Assembly (NCBI GenBank): GCA_034687125.1 | Contig: JAQGBZ010000004.1 | Span: forward strand, 1-64,000 | DNA from: Neelides folsomi | Lineage: Eukaryota; Arthropoda; Collembola; Neelipleona; Neelidae | Direction of reading: 5' to 3' | DNA length: 64,000 nt | Shown here: positions 40,021 to 53,211 of the stretch, piece after piece | How the letters are laid out: every line of letters begins with the position of its first letter | Numbering within the stretch: position 1 is the stretch's first letter | The notes under the pieces: generated by a model | Seen by the model: the letters and a program-made list of their open reading frames with translations, nothing else | Told to the model about the DNA's origin: nothing | Databases searched by the model: none | Program-made: the position numbers and the translations under genes

Positions 40021-43000
40021 TGCCTAAAGTATAAGATAGGTTAGGAAAGCATATACAAAATGTATGTGTATGTAATACAATATCTAACTTTAAGTTTTGT
40101 ACTATAGTTGTAGCTTATTTGTATAGGTATTTAGGAGGATAAGCATTGAGGGTTCATCTGTTCGCTCTTCTGGGAAATGAATATTAATTATTATTTGCTC
40201 GGAGGAAAGTGTTGAGAGAATCCGCTCATCGGTTTGGCTTTGGCAAGATGAAAAGAAAGTCCATAAGAAAATCGTTGATGGGTTGGCAGAGTTCCTTGCT
40301 CCAACCCACCTGAACCACACAACCCCACTGACGCGACCCCAAATGAATTGATAAACATAAACAGATGAGCCAAGAAATGGAATCGATTCCCAATTTGGTT
40401 TCTTAATTTCTTGAGTGTTGAAAGATGTTGGGCGATGTGAGAAGTGAACTGCGATTGTGTCTCACCATCGATCCTTATCCTTTTCAACGTCTTGAGAGGA
40501 ATACAAACGTTCCGTGGAAAGAAAGCAAGAAAGATCCATCCGTCCACGACGTGGAGACTCCGGCCACCCGCCCTACTTCCTCTCTCCGCATATTACGTTG
40601 AAAAAAGATGTCTTAAACTCTGTGAATAAGAGACCCAACAGACCTCGACATTTGGAGACTTTGGGGTTCAAGAAGAGTTAAGAACTAAGAACCGGATAGG
40701 CACCATTACTCCCAACTCCTTTCTCTCACTCACTCTTAACAACAACCCATTCCTTTCCATACGATACATACCTACGTATGATACATACATAGCTAATATA
40801 CCAATATGAACGATATCTTCGTATCCAAAGTGTGGCATCGGTTTCTAAATTCTTCACCAAAACTAACCACGAAAAAGAGTGTTAAATATATCTTATTAGT
40901 AATATATCTCATAGAACCGCAGAAGTATATTGACTCCATATTGAAACTTATTACACTAGAATACTATACACTGTGTATGCAAGTCCAGTATACTATACAG
41001 AATGAATGTGTTATGTAATACAATTATACAATATAAGTATTTAGAAGAAATGCTACAGTGTATCATATACTGATATGTACAGTACACAAGTTCCTTCACT
41101 CTACACATTCTTAACTTAAAGAAAATTCATTGAGAAAATTGTTAAACTTTCTCTCGACCACTCATGCAATTAACTATTAAAATTTTCTTTACCTCTCCCT
41201 TTCTTATCATTTCCGTTTGAGTTGGGGTAATAAACCGAGTAGCTTATTATACCCTGAGAAGAAACCTCCCTTCCATCTAATTTTATTTTATACATTTAAC
41301 TTGATGGTTGATATTCCACAGCCTTGTAGATCTTTTCCTCTTCCTGATGAAATAAATTATGCACACGAGTTGGTCCAAATGTTAAACTCATTCCCCTCAC
41401 TATCAACTTCTCCAAACTTTATATATAACGTGCAGAATATCTTAAGCAAAATTTCTTAAGTAAAATATCATAAGTATTTTTCAATTTTCCAAACCTCAAA
41501 CTTATTTAATGAAATGAAGTTTTGAGATCATCTTCATGTCTTTTTCATACCTTGTAGCATTACGGTCTGTGGAATTCACGATTCGGTACGCAATAATACC
41601 CGAGGATTCAAATCGACTTATTGGGGGGAAATCTATTTTGTAAAAATGATACGAATTTTGCATACCTTATTCAGGGACCAAATACTTTATGAGTTTCTTG
41701 TCATATTCGCCCAACCTCGGGAGAATATCTACGTCTGCATTCTGTCTGTATAGAAAGTCTGAAGTGAGACGAAATTGAACTTTCAGCTTTCGTTTGATCA
41801 CCGTATTTGTAAGGATGCACAGGGAGGAAAAAGATATAAGAAATGGTCCTGATTACATTATACATACATATTACACACATATTTATTGTACCATATATAC
41901 ATAGTACAGATACATCATTGGTATAATAGTTAGTCAGTGTAGTTATTATATCATCACATCACGATGGGAGAATTTCATCAAAAAGTTTGCGCAGGCTGCC
42001 AGGCCGCAAGCTCATCGAAGGTTTATTATTATTATTTCTTAGGAAGGAAGAAAGACTCTCAGACTAACAAGTCGGAATCCGAACCATTCTGTATATAACT
42101 AATATCTTATACATATTAGGTATGTATCAGTAGTATATACAGAATCTGTATACAGTATCTTATCATATTACATATCTTTTATATTATATTACTTATTCGA
42201 GAGAAAAGTAAAAAGAAGTTTTCCAAGAATATACAAAAGGGAAACCCCTCGAAGGAAACAATGACTCAACTTACTGTTTCTGGGTCTATGAATATATTAT
42301 AACCTAAATTAGATAGTTACAAGCCTGAACCTTTCTTGAGAGTTTCTTAAAGGGCTTCTTTCTTTTTTTCTATTTTTCCTTTACTTTGGCTAAACTCCGA
42401 CTACTCGTAAAGCTTGAGGGGTATTTAGTTAAAGGAACATTTGGGAAATTAGATTTAAGAAAGCCTAATCTACGAGTAACAATGTTATATGTAGATTTAA
42501 ATTTTAAAAGTTAGCATCTACTAAAAACCCTACCTTGTTGGATGTCATGTATAAATACAAAATGCAGATTACATTAGAAGAAGAAAAAGCCTTTCCGAGA
42601 GCCAACTCTCCGAAAACTCCGAATGACGAATTTTCCGGTGAAAGCTAGGATCCCAATTTTGTGTATGCTCCTCATTTTGTGGAAGGAGGGAAGAAAGAAC
42701 ATAATAGAGACTGAAACTTGACTCCGCCACTTATGTCCAATTATTTTGAAACGAGGAATGGTTCCATGAGAGCTTCACTCTATTTACATGTAAATCTCCT
42801 TTATAATCTAATAGTCTCTTTCCTTAATAGGGCTGAAGAGGGATTTATTGGATATAAGCTAGTATATGTAATAATAAGTACATAATAAGTTACGGAGTTT
42901 GTGGACCAACGAGTAGAAGTTGGTTCTGGCCCTCGGGTAACCAACTCCTTCTCACTCGGAACAATCTCGGGAATAACCTTAAAGTTTGAAATATACAAAG

Positions 43001-44012
43001 TGTATAACTCCAAATGGAATTCAATTAATTAATGTGAAATCTGAGAATAGAGGTAGACAGGGCGGTCAGAGGAAGAGTGGCTCATGTTTAACCTCTCATC
43101 AATTCACGTTTGCCGTTACCAACATATTTGCATTTACTTAAAGTATCACCATTCTTGCTGTAAATGAAGCTGCGTTTCGCTCGTTGGGTTTATATGGAAC
43201 CTCAGACCAAAAGACCAACTTCCACATGAAGTCTTTCATTATTCACTCCCCTATTCTAAAACCAACTACATCCATCATTTTCTCTCTTCATTCAACCTCT
43301 TCGAATCCGAAGCTCTGCAAATTTTCGGGTTGCACAGGTTTCCTCATGTGAATTCAATTTCACATTTTCCTTTCTTTTGTTCACGTTTACTTTGCTCGTA
43401 ATAAAATGCTTGAACATTGAGAAATAGGATTTTCAATGTGCGTTATATTCTGATATCTGATACATATATAATTTTAAAATATAAAATTCATTACATTTCC
43501 AATGTTAGTAACTTTAACTTTTATTGCACTATCTAGTATAAGAAACTACGAAATTTGTATATTATAATTATATGTATACTCGTATCTAGCATTTATTCAA
43601 TTTGGAATAAAAGTGCTTTATTCAGATTGATGCCTAAATAATAAAAGATTGGTGTTTTTATATTATGTTTATTAAACTTTTAAACATTTTAATAATCTCA
43701 TTAATACCACAATGAACTAGACATAAATAAGTTTATTTTGATTCACATTAAGATATTTGTTTGTACTAATGTAAATAAATGACAACTTTTGAGTGTTTAT
43801 TAATATAAACACAATTAAACACATAAATAAACATTTAATAAACATACATAAACATAAGATTAATCATACTTGACTTCATCCTTATAAAAAAAGTATAAAA
43901 ACTGAATATGATTAAAATTTAAAAAGCACCTCACGATTGTGATATTTTGTCACTACACTGTAGTAAGTACCATACGATTTATATTTAATATTTGATGATG
44001 TATAAAAGTTAT
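40021..44012. other. Intergenic region downstream of TARP, no gene seen
   Basis: AT-rich with frequent short palindromic TATAC/GTATA clusters, for example around 40980, 41050 and 42120-42170. Open frames are short and overlap on both strands. No domain, tRNA or splice-supported exon was recognised. Confidence 0.5.
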
Positions 44013-44018
44013 TTTATT
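44013..44018 (-). terminator. Candidate polyadenylation signal of the TARP gene
   Basis: The minus strand reads AATAAA about 90 bases beyond the TARP stop codon. It is the first canonical hexamer downstream of that stop, so a 3' UTR of roughly 110 bases is plausible. The cleavage site itself is not determined. Confidence 0.45.
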
Positions 44019-44106
44019 TAATGGCAAACCAAGATCAAATACTTAAAACATATTTGGAAAAGAAATATTTTGAATCCAATGTCAAGTAAATCAATAATTT
44101 TGGACA

Positions 44107-47100
44107 TTAAACAGGTGTTGTTCTCCTGTCTCTCAATCTCTCCCTGTCTCGTTCCCTCGAAGCAGTCGGTGGTCCCGGGTGATCTCCAAAAAAATAATCA
44201 GAGACAGTCGTCGTGCAGGTAATGTCTCTTGGAATTGGCGGAGGCGGAGGGATTGGAACGTCCATATCAAAAGTATCATCAAAGAAATGGCCATGATTTC
44301 CCTGGTAGCTCTTTCGACATCGCTGAAGGCTTCCCGGGTAGTGGTGAGAGTTGCACCTTGGCGTTGAAGCTGTCGGCGGTGGAGGAAAGTAGGAAAGTGC
44401 CATGTGTCCGTGTTTCTTACATCCGTACGGCTGCCCACTCTTCGATTTGTGATATAAAACAGAGTGCGGATGGGGGTTTCGCATCTGGGAAGACCGAGGA
44501 TGGTCGTGACATGAGGATTGTCGGGAATTGGAATTTCTTACATTTTCCCCTTCTGGATCCGCCTTCATGGCCCACTCAATTTGATGGAGGTATATATATT
44601 GAAAGATTGCCGACGTTCCTGTCAGCTCTGTTGAAAGGAATCCAACAACGATCAGAATGAAGCTGATCCCATATGAATACATGAACTGGGGAGAATCAAG
44701 GGAATTTCGCGGACGAAGTTTTGGCCCAATTTCTGCTTGTAGTACTGACAAGTAGACCACAAGCCCAATCAAAATAATCAACCCTAATAAACAAAAATTC
44801 ATGTCATTTATATTATTTATACTGAATGACATTGAGAGTAAATACTATACAAAATATACACTATAAAATATAGTATACTATATATATATATCGTACTACT
44901 ATCAGTACTAGTACATAAATGTGGTATTATAGTATTATAAATGAAAGACATAAAATCCAACCTGCTACAATGAAGATGATTCCGCCAACGAAAATTCCTA
45001 TCCTTTTCTTTCTCCAAATATGTCCCAATGTTGCGGAAAAAATTCCAGAGACCAAAAGAACTCCAGCTACAATAAAAAGAGGTCCAGCCTTTGTCACGGC
45101 ATCTAAAAATAAACATCAACAATGACATACTGTTTATTATTACTGAATTTTACTGCTCTGACGTTACAATCTTCATATTTGACATTTCGCAAAATAAAAA
45201 GTCATCACATATGTCAGAACTATCCCTATTGTATAAATACAGTTATTATTAATGCTATGTGCGAATAAATAACATTCGCGTGTCCAGAATATTTGATAAT
45301 ACATACAGATATTTATGTACATACATATCTATATAATAAATACAAAGAGACATTATGTATGTACATAATATATCACTGCTAATGTGAGAACTCATACATT
45401 ATACATTCCATTATACCTCATTTACTGGGATGATCTGATGATATTTCTAACAGTAAATGATTTTGAATGTGTAATATACATATATTTAGTAACACTAAAA
45501 TGTATACCATATATTAGTAATGAGATCATGAATAATAATTTCTATTTAAATATTAATAGGTATTTATTGAAGATTTACTGAAGTACTAACGTACGTACTT
45601 ACACATATTATTAATGTTAGTGCTACTTATGTAAATAATAATGGAGATATAAGTCACTCAATAGAGATTGTGTACTTACATGGAATGGCCATTGTTGAAT
45701 CATGAGGTTCACTTGTATAACGTTCCTTGGCGAAATAATCAATAGGAAAACAGTTGCTTTCCGTTTCATTAGTTGCTGTCATCAGAAGGTCCCCAAAAAG
45801 AGAAAAGAGAAAAATTAAAACATAAATGGCGAATGTATCCAGAGTGAAATATTTATTATTAATATGGGAAATTGGGAACATGAATTTTTAATTTTGCCTA
45901 TTGATCTTTAAAGAAAGTTCCTGTCTGTCAAAATGGTATTTCATAATTGAAAGCCCCATAATTGAAATCAATGGTAATTTATGACATGAAAGTCATGAAA
46001 ATGTAACAAAGGAGGGAAATGTTGAAATTAAAGCAGCGTCACGTTTAGAGCTTAACCGTAAAGTTTTAATAGAGGTACTTATTCTCCCATGCTCAACCCA
46101 AAGCTTTGATGATTCTGGGAGGAATTAAGTCGTGGGAGAAGTTTTAGGTCCATGAGAGAATGTAAAATCCCTTTGAAGGGTCTTTTATGAAATCGGCTCA
46201 AGGTGTCAAGCGTTTCCCACAATTAAGGGGGGAATCTCATTTCAAAGCCCGAGATCTTTCCTACTTCATTCCCCATTTATAGCCAACTACTTAATTTAAT
46301 ATAGCCTCCAGGTAGCAGACTTCTAACTTTATTTACTCTTCAACTCTTCCCGATGAATATTTGATGAGTCCTGAATCCCTAAAATGGGAACACGCTGATT
46401 GAAACTTTGGGGGAGAAAAACGAAGAGAAAATTCTCCCCTTGGCTGACCAAAAGGAAAGCGTTGAAGCTTTTGACTTTTCCCCACTCTGTTTCACTTCAA
46501 GTACATTTGTTTCAAACCTCTTCATGAGATGAGAAAAGGATGTGATGAGTATCGATCTCCACATCTCCCTTTATAAACCCTGTCTACTTCCACTGAGGTC
46601 CTCACGGAAAAACAAATCCAAAAAAGAGATTCAACGTCTCCACGAAGAGGATTCACACACACGAGACTCAAAGCTTAAACGAACCTTTGCAATGTTATAC
46701 TGTTCTTTTTAGGAGCTAAATTCCAATTCGTCTTCCCAGTTTTCCTTTCCGCTATCCACAAATGGCTTCAATGTGCGGTTTTCTCTCTCATGCGGATTCT
46801 AATCTCTAAAAATATTACAGAAAAGAACCCCTGGCTGTTCCTTCACTCAAACCTCTTTCCCGGGTCATCGTGTGCAGACAGTTTCTCGATTACTCGGCCC
46901 TTTAGGCAATAAATAACAATAGATATGGAGAGGAAAGAGCAAAGGAGACGTCAAACCCTGATAATCCCGGATGACCGTTTTATTTTCATTTCCACCCAAT
47001 CTCTGCATCTAAACAGATTCCTCTCTGTAACCAGAAAAGAGGTGAAGTTTGGCCTTTTAAGACTCATATTATTATTTCACTCCTGCAACACCCAATTTCC

Positions 47101-50100
47101 CCTTGAGGGACACTCTGGAGTATTTTAAATGATCTATATAGGAATAAATGGTCGAGGTTCTATTATGGGATACAATGTATGGTACAGGGAATATATCCTA
47201 CTGTATGGTAAATGTATCTGTATGCATGGTATGTATACTATGGAGTAAAAGTCCGATGTGGATAACAACAAATATCGAGTGCCAATAAAGTTCGATAACC
47301 GCGAATCGCAGATTCCATTAGAGGAAAGTGTCTTGGAAGAGAAATTCACCCAACAGCTTTTCCCACTCTAACCAATAAAACCAGGATTTCCTTTCACTTA
47401 ATGCTTCTACTAATGTTTGGTTGAATGAAACATAATTTTATTCATTTTGGAATGTGAGTGCATGAGAGAATTGAAATTATATTAAATATGAAATGAGAAT
47501 TAAATGGGAATTCTGTATTTCAGATGACCGAAACACCTCGAGGTTCTGAAATTGAACACAATTTGCATCGCTGAATCAAGAAGTGTTAGATCAAATGATC
47601 AAACTATGCATGCATAAGTAAACGAGTTTAGTCAAATCTCATAAATTGAATTTAATTCAACTACCAAACCCAAAATGCCCATAAGAACGGTTAAGGACCC
47701 ATAGGCGTGAATTACATAGGAAAACTCTAACATTTATTAAATTGAATGACCAATTTGTGTGATAAATAAATATAGTTATTACAGTACAGATTGGACTAAC
47801 TTTAAATACAGATATAGTATACCTATACATTAGTAAGTTAGTAAGTACAGATTGGACTATGATTAGATAAGTATAATCAGACCATTTGAATTTGCGGTGA
47901 AAAAGGTCCATTTTCCCATTTAGCAAATATGACATTAGCTCTCCTATTCATTTCTATTCAATATGTAGGGCTTTACGGTCCCGATTAATCGTGAATCCTG
48001 GCGAGAAAGGGCATAATGGGAAACGATTATCACAGTGTAGTAATAAATATGAATATTATGCATGTATGGGTCATTATTATGGAAATGGGGAGCTCAAGTT
48101 GAAGCGAGAAAACCAACATTCTTCAATGATTTATGAAATATCCTCCCGTTTCCCAAATTTAAAATAAAGCATAAAGGCTTGAAGAATTAGCACAAATTCC
48201 CAAATGAGCTCAAGATAAAATTATACAAAGAATTTGAAAATCCTTTTCCTTCAACTTTATATATTAAATATATAACCATACCTATATTATACTTTTACTT
48301 AATTTTAGCATATTATGTAACTTCATATAAAATAGTTATAAAATGATTTTCTTTCAATCCCTACAATTGTACATAATCTCAGTCTCAAGTCTTTCAAGTT
48401 TTGCAAAGTGTTCAGGCAAGATATTTTTAACAAAGAATCTCTTGAATTTTGAGTTAAAATCTGCAACAAAGTGGCATTCATTAAAATCCACTGGAAAATT
48501 TCTCATTTGAACGTCTTCCATAAATTAAGAAAAGTCTTTGACTTTCACCACACGTTCAGTTGTGTTAATAATTATATTGCTCTCCTGGAGTGGACGTGTC
48601 AAGGGCCCAAATCCAACCCCATTTGTAAACAAGGCATTATGAAATTTCATGTTGGTGTAATAAGTGGAGCTTCTTTGTCCATTTGTCTTTATTAAGAAAT
48701 AACAAGGATTTGTAAAAGACTTGGAAGTCTAGCAAACTTTCCAACCCTTTTTTACCTTCCTCTTGCCACACGACCAACTTTTCTTTTTCATTGGGCACAA
48801 GGGAAGTTTTTTAAATTGAAATGAATTCCCTTAAATTATCCTAATTTTTAATGGATTACCCAAAGGTTCTTTCAAACGTCCCATCCTATCTACTTTAACC
48901 ATAAAATGTAAAGGGATATTTGAGCCATCGCATTTAATATAGAGGCGTCTATTACAATTTGCTAAGCCGAAATTCTCAAGTGTATGTATCAGTATGTGCG
49001 TAAGCGTACATAGTACCATGTCATACATGATTCATTATACAGACATAATATTGATAATACTGTATATAACATACATACTGTATGATACATTACATGTATG
49101 GTATGTAATATGTAATGTCGTAGGAGTGAAAGTGATATGACTGATATGTATAGGGTATAGTAAATAGTAATTCAATATGGTGCATAGTAAATTCGACGAG
49201 TGAAGGTATAATGGGTGAAAAAAGTTTTTTACATTCTCGTCACGGGCATCCGAATCCGGATTTAGATTCTAACGCTTCCTTTTCCTTCCAAAGAATCCAT
49301 AATGCAAGAAAAAGAGGAAAGGTAAGTAAAAGGTGTCATTTTCTTATATTCTCTTTTAACCTATGATTATGCATTGCTAACACGTTCCAAGTCGTCCTTA
49401 CGATATTCAAATATTACAAATTAGGTTACTATTTTTTTTGATCACATATGTTACGAATGTGGGATTTTTACATTTCAGGAATATTAAAACATAAAATGTA
49501 TTTTTAGATATTTACAACTTTTGCTAAAATTGAATAAATAACAGTAGAAGGAAAAAGTTTGATGACAACTACAATGTATTTTATATGTATGGTGGACTCG
49601 GATCATGTATTTAATATAGTGTACTAGGTATGTTATATATGGCGTATGATAAATTTATTTATTTCATTCTCAACTCTTTTTCATATGAGAGATCTTTTTC
49701 TGTCTCTTTTTCTTTTCTCGTTCAATTCTGGGGATCTGAGAGTTTCGACATTGAAAAAATATTTTTCCTTTCAACTGTCCAATATTTTGGATCAAGATTC
49801 ATTTGACAAAGATGAGATTTTCATAAGGTTTGAAATAGAAGAAAGAAGTAGGAGAAAGTGATAGGGCGGGAATGATGGATGATCAAAACTTGGCACAACT
49901 TACAAGACAAGTGAGTTGATGAGGACAGTTTGGCCAAAAGAAAGGAACTCATTTCTTACAAACAACTTGAACTGATCTTTTCCCATTTAACTCTTTCAAC
50001 AATGACGGATAGGATTTTGTAAAATGTGCTTTCGTTTTAGCTGTCAGATCATCAGTTAAATTGAATCATTTTATGGGTCTTAAATAGAGAATGACATTAT

Positions 50101-53100
50101 GACTTATAAACCCCGAGTATAACTACGAGTAAGCATCATTATTATATAATGTACCATACAACCTTATTATACGAAAGTTAGTTTGTTGAAATGGAACTAA
50201 AGAACATTTGTAAAAGTAGAGCTTATAAATTTGACAACGAGTAAAGGGAATTCTACTTCAATTATAGCGAATAAAAACCTCAGTTTTTATTCATTTTTTA
50301 TTTACCACAGGTTTAAGATCGCTTTTGTGTTTCCCCATATAATACTTTATACAAGTACTTTATATTTGTAATATCATAAAAAGGAAAATTATTGAAGCAT
50401 GAAGAAAAGTTTAAGTTTTATAACGATATTATGATGATAAATTGTATGCCTCCTTTTGTTTCATCTTTCTTTCACCTTATTAGAGTGAACAAGTTCCAGT
50501 GTAGAATTTCAATTTACAGCCTTACACATGTCAAATATGCCATATATATTTATAATTATAAATACTTTTTCTTCTTTAGTAGAAGACACGGGAGGGAGAA
50601 AAGTTAGGTGAAATAAGTCCCAAGGTGGCAAGTAAGTTTTGGGCGTGAGATTCTTGAGTATTCTGTAGAGTGATAAGTATTAGATGGGAGAAAGGCAGCT
50701 CGATGGGACTCTAAAAATTTTATCCATTCATCGAGAAAGAAACTCTCATGTGTGTAACTGTGTAAAGACGTAAGAGTGTGTACACACCAACCATACGATA
50801 TAATACAACTACTTGTACAGGGTGAGGCTAAAGTCGCTTCGTTTTTTATTCATTTAATAACTTAAAGGTGATCATTGATAAAAATATGTCAATAATTTAT
50901 GATAGCAACTGAATGGGGAATATATCAATATATTATATATCCAAATATAAACCGAAATGGTTAAACATTAAATAAACGACAGTCACTTTTCTTTGGGAAA
51001 ACGTGATTTCTCGCTGAAAAGGACTTCAGAAAGGAGGGTTTCTTTGTATCGAAGCCAAGATTTAGCTTAATTAACCAGTTAAATTTCATTTTTATATAAT
51101 ATGATATATTCTAAGGAAGATACCAGCCAATTTTAATAAAAATCGGATTAAAGAATAAAAAAGATATGATTGATTATGAACAAAACGAAGCGAATTTAGC
51201 CTCACCCTGTATGTATGGGGAGGAATGGGCGGGGTGGGTCCATACATTACTCGAGAATGTGACAGAGCGTAAGTGCTCAGTCAGGTATAGTATAGTCCGT
51301 GTGGAAAGGGCTAATGCAAAGCAATCAATGTGTTTGAAGGGTGAGTATAAAAGAAGAAAAAGTGTGAGGAAAATGGAAGAGACCTGAAACTTCCTTTTAT
51401 GACCAGGGAGAGAATATTTCCAATGTGGATGTTGAAAATGTTTGCTCTTCTCTTGGAACCTTGGAGGAGAATCAAACAAGTCGAAGTTTGAGGTTCGGGG
51501 AGTAGGAAGGGTCTTCAGATGACGACCACTTGTGATGACATTTGATGACTCTTTTATGGGCAAGATAAAATAACATGGGAGGCTCTAAATGTCCTAAATG
51601 TGATGTACAACACATGGGCTTAAGAAAGAGTCATGGCATATGAGTTTCCTTCTTACGGCTCCGAAACACACAATCTCATAAATGTAACCCAACCGACAAA
51701 TAAATCGTCTTAAACAATGTAATCTTCAACAAATGTCTCCGGTTCTTTTTCAGGGTCCTTTCCCTCGTAAGTCAGGAAGATTCAAAATGAAAAATGAATT
51801 TTGGGAGAACAATCCACTTACTTTAAGTATATTAAATAATTTAATCCCAATTTAATTGAGAAATTCGGGAAACAAATGATCAAATGATATAAAGAACCTT
51901 TATAAAAAATATATTTCTAAAATAAAACACAAATGTGCTTATACCGAATAGCCGTATATTGTAAACGCGTATACTATACGAGTGTACTATGTATACGAGT
52001 ATACAATATAGTATATCATATGTAGTATTTGGTATATGGTATTGAGTGATGAAGGATGAGATCGATATAAGTAGAAAACTGTCAAAAGAAAGTCCCTAAA
52101 GAAATAAGCATACTTGTATTTATTTTAGCTTCCCCTTCATCTCAAATATTTGACTTGAGCAAAATACTCGTGTTTCTTGAGATGAATTCACAGATATGAA
52201 GAAATTTCAAAATGAGTCTAGTTACAAAAAAATTCCAGAAACTTTAAAAGTTTCAATTTATTTAATCGAATTTTTAAAAGAAAATCTCAATTATTAAAAT
52301 GTTTAACAAATAAAAGACTGACTTTTATTTAACTCTGACATGTACCACTGTACCATGCACTATAATAAACAGAAGCCCACATAGTGAAGATTAAACGACT
52401 ACGTCCGTATTTTGAGAATTAGGTAACTAACAATGAACATAGAGAAATAAGGAAATAAATAATACATACATGCTTCCTCCTCGTCTCGCCCGCACATTTG
52501 GACTTAATGTTAGCAATGCAGCGAAGGTAAAGGATTCGACTTGGAATCCCTTGAGATCTTTTCCTTATCTAAGGAAGCTTGGTCGACTTAAATACCTTTC
52601 CTAACATATTGAGACTCTTCATTCATTATTCACTTATCAAATTGAATAGACTGGCTATTGTTGAGAAGGAGAGGAAATGAAACGAGAAAATAGATTAGTG
52701 GTGTAATATATCCTTCCTTAATTACCCATTTGTTAACTAACGACTTCTACCTAAATAAACTCTGATCTGAACAAACAATATATTTCAAACATATACATAT
52801 TTCCCCGTATTAATTTGAAACATTCTTACTTTTATTACCTACTAAAATTTCCGCATTATATAAATTATATTTTACTAATTATAAATTTTAATTAAGAAGG
52901 TGATGAAAATTTAATTACAATATATGTATGCACTATTATAACTCTATTTAAATAAAGAAAATATTTTACTTACTTATATTAGCACAAATACACCAACACA
53001 GCTTCCACAATCCCGACACTGTTCTCTTAACTTTGAATTCTTCCCTGTTCATCGGATTGGGGATGTCTGGCGGAATTCTCTCGTATGATCTGAGCCACTC

Positions 53101-53211
53101 GTTGGTGAACATAGAAATCGCCACATTGATCACTGACACTGCTGCAGCTATAGGAGTCAAATATGCTAAGATGGGGGCCGCTCTCCGGGCCCGCTTCGGG
53201 TTAAGGCTCAT
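44107..53211 (-). CDS. stg1: Stargazin-like TARP (voltage-dependent calcium channel gamma subunit family), 383 aa
   Basis: Coding exons: 53211-52974, 45775-45680, 45102-44962, 44783-44107. Phases match and the sum is 384 codons including TAA. The topology is claudin-like with four membrane segments at about 13-34, 116-138, 145-172 and 188-215. The first extracellular loop has the family signature W39 ... GLW (67-69) followed by Cys72, Cys74 and Cys76, and exon 2 adds ESNC and the DSTMAIPYAV stretch. The cytoplasmic tail (about 160 residues) is His/Pro/Arg-rich and ends in RRTTPV, identical to the class I PDZ-binding end of vertebrate stargazin (CACNG2). TARPs escort AMPA/kainate-type glutamate receptors to synapses and modulate gating; the conserved tail implies PSD-95/Dlg-type binding. 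The symbol follows the Drosophila orthologue stg1. The 7.2-kb first intron fits a large, regulated neural gene. The ATG at 53211 is preceded by an in-frame stop upstream. Confidence 0.93.
45776..50817. other. TARP intron 1, 3' part, no separate gene seen
   Basis: Intronic DNA of the TARP gene up to the MITE. It is AT-rich with TATAC-type short palindromes. A 14-bp segment (tacagattggacta) occurs twice, near 47782 and 47846. Open frames are short and lack domains. Confidence 0.6.
50818..51209. mobile_element. MITE of Tc1/mariner type, 392 bp
   Basis: The ends are inverted repeats of about 28 bp starting CAGGGTGAGGCTAAA, with one mismatch near position 16. They are flanked by TA on both sides. 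The interior has no transposase frame. It shares the 13-mer aaataaacgacag (50970-50982) with the minus strand of the 37632-38209 element (38065-38053), and the two ends share CAGGGNG, so the two look like relatives. It sits in TARP intron 1. Open frames crossing its right end are artefacts. Confidence 0.88.
51210..52973. other. TARP intron 1, 5' part, no separate gene seen
   Basis: Remainder of the large first intron, between the MITE and the donor after exon 1. Palindromic TATAC clusters lie at about 51950-52030. A 129-codon minus-strand open frame (51174-51563) starts inside this stretch but ends within the MITE and is not considered coding. Confidence 0.6.

Noticed and set aside
44179-44660. 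Plus-strand frames of 62 and 143 codons
   Set aside because: They are antisense to the last TARP exon, whose minus-strand reading has conserved membrane segments and a PDZ-binding end.
51174-51563. 129-codon minus-strand open frame
   Set aside because: It lies in TARP intron 1, runs into the MITE end at 51209 and has no domain or splice context.
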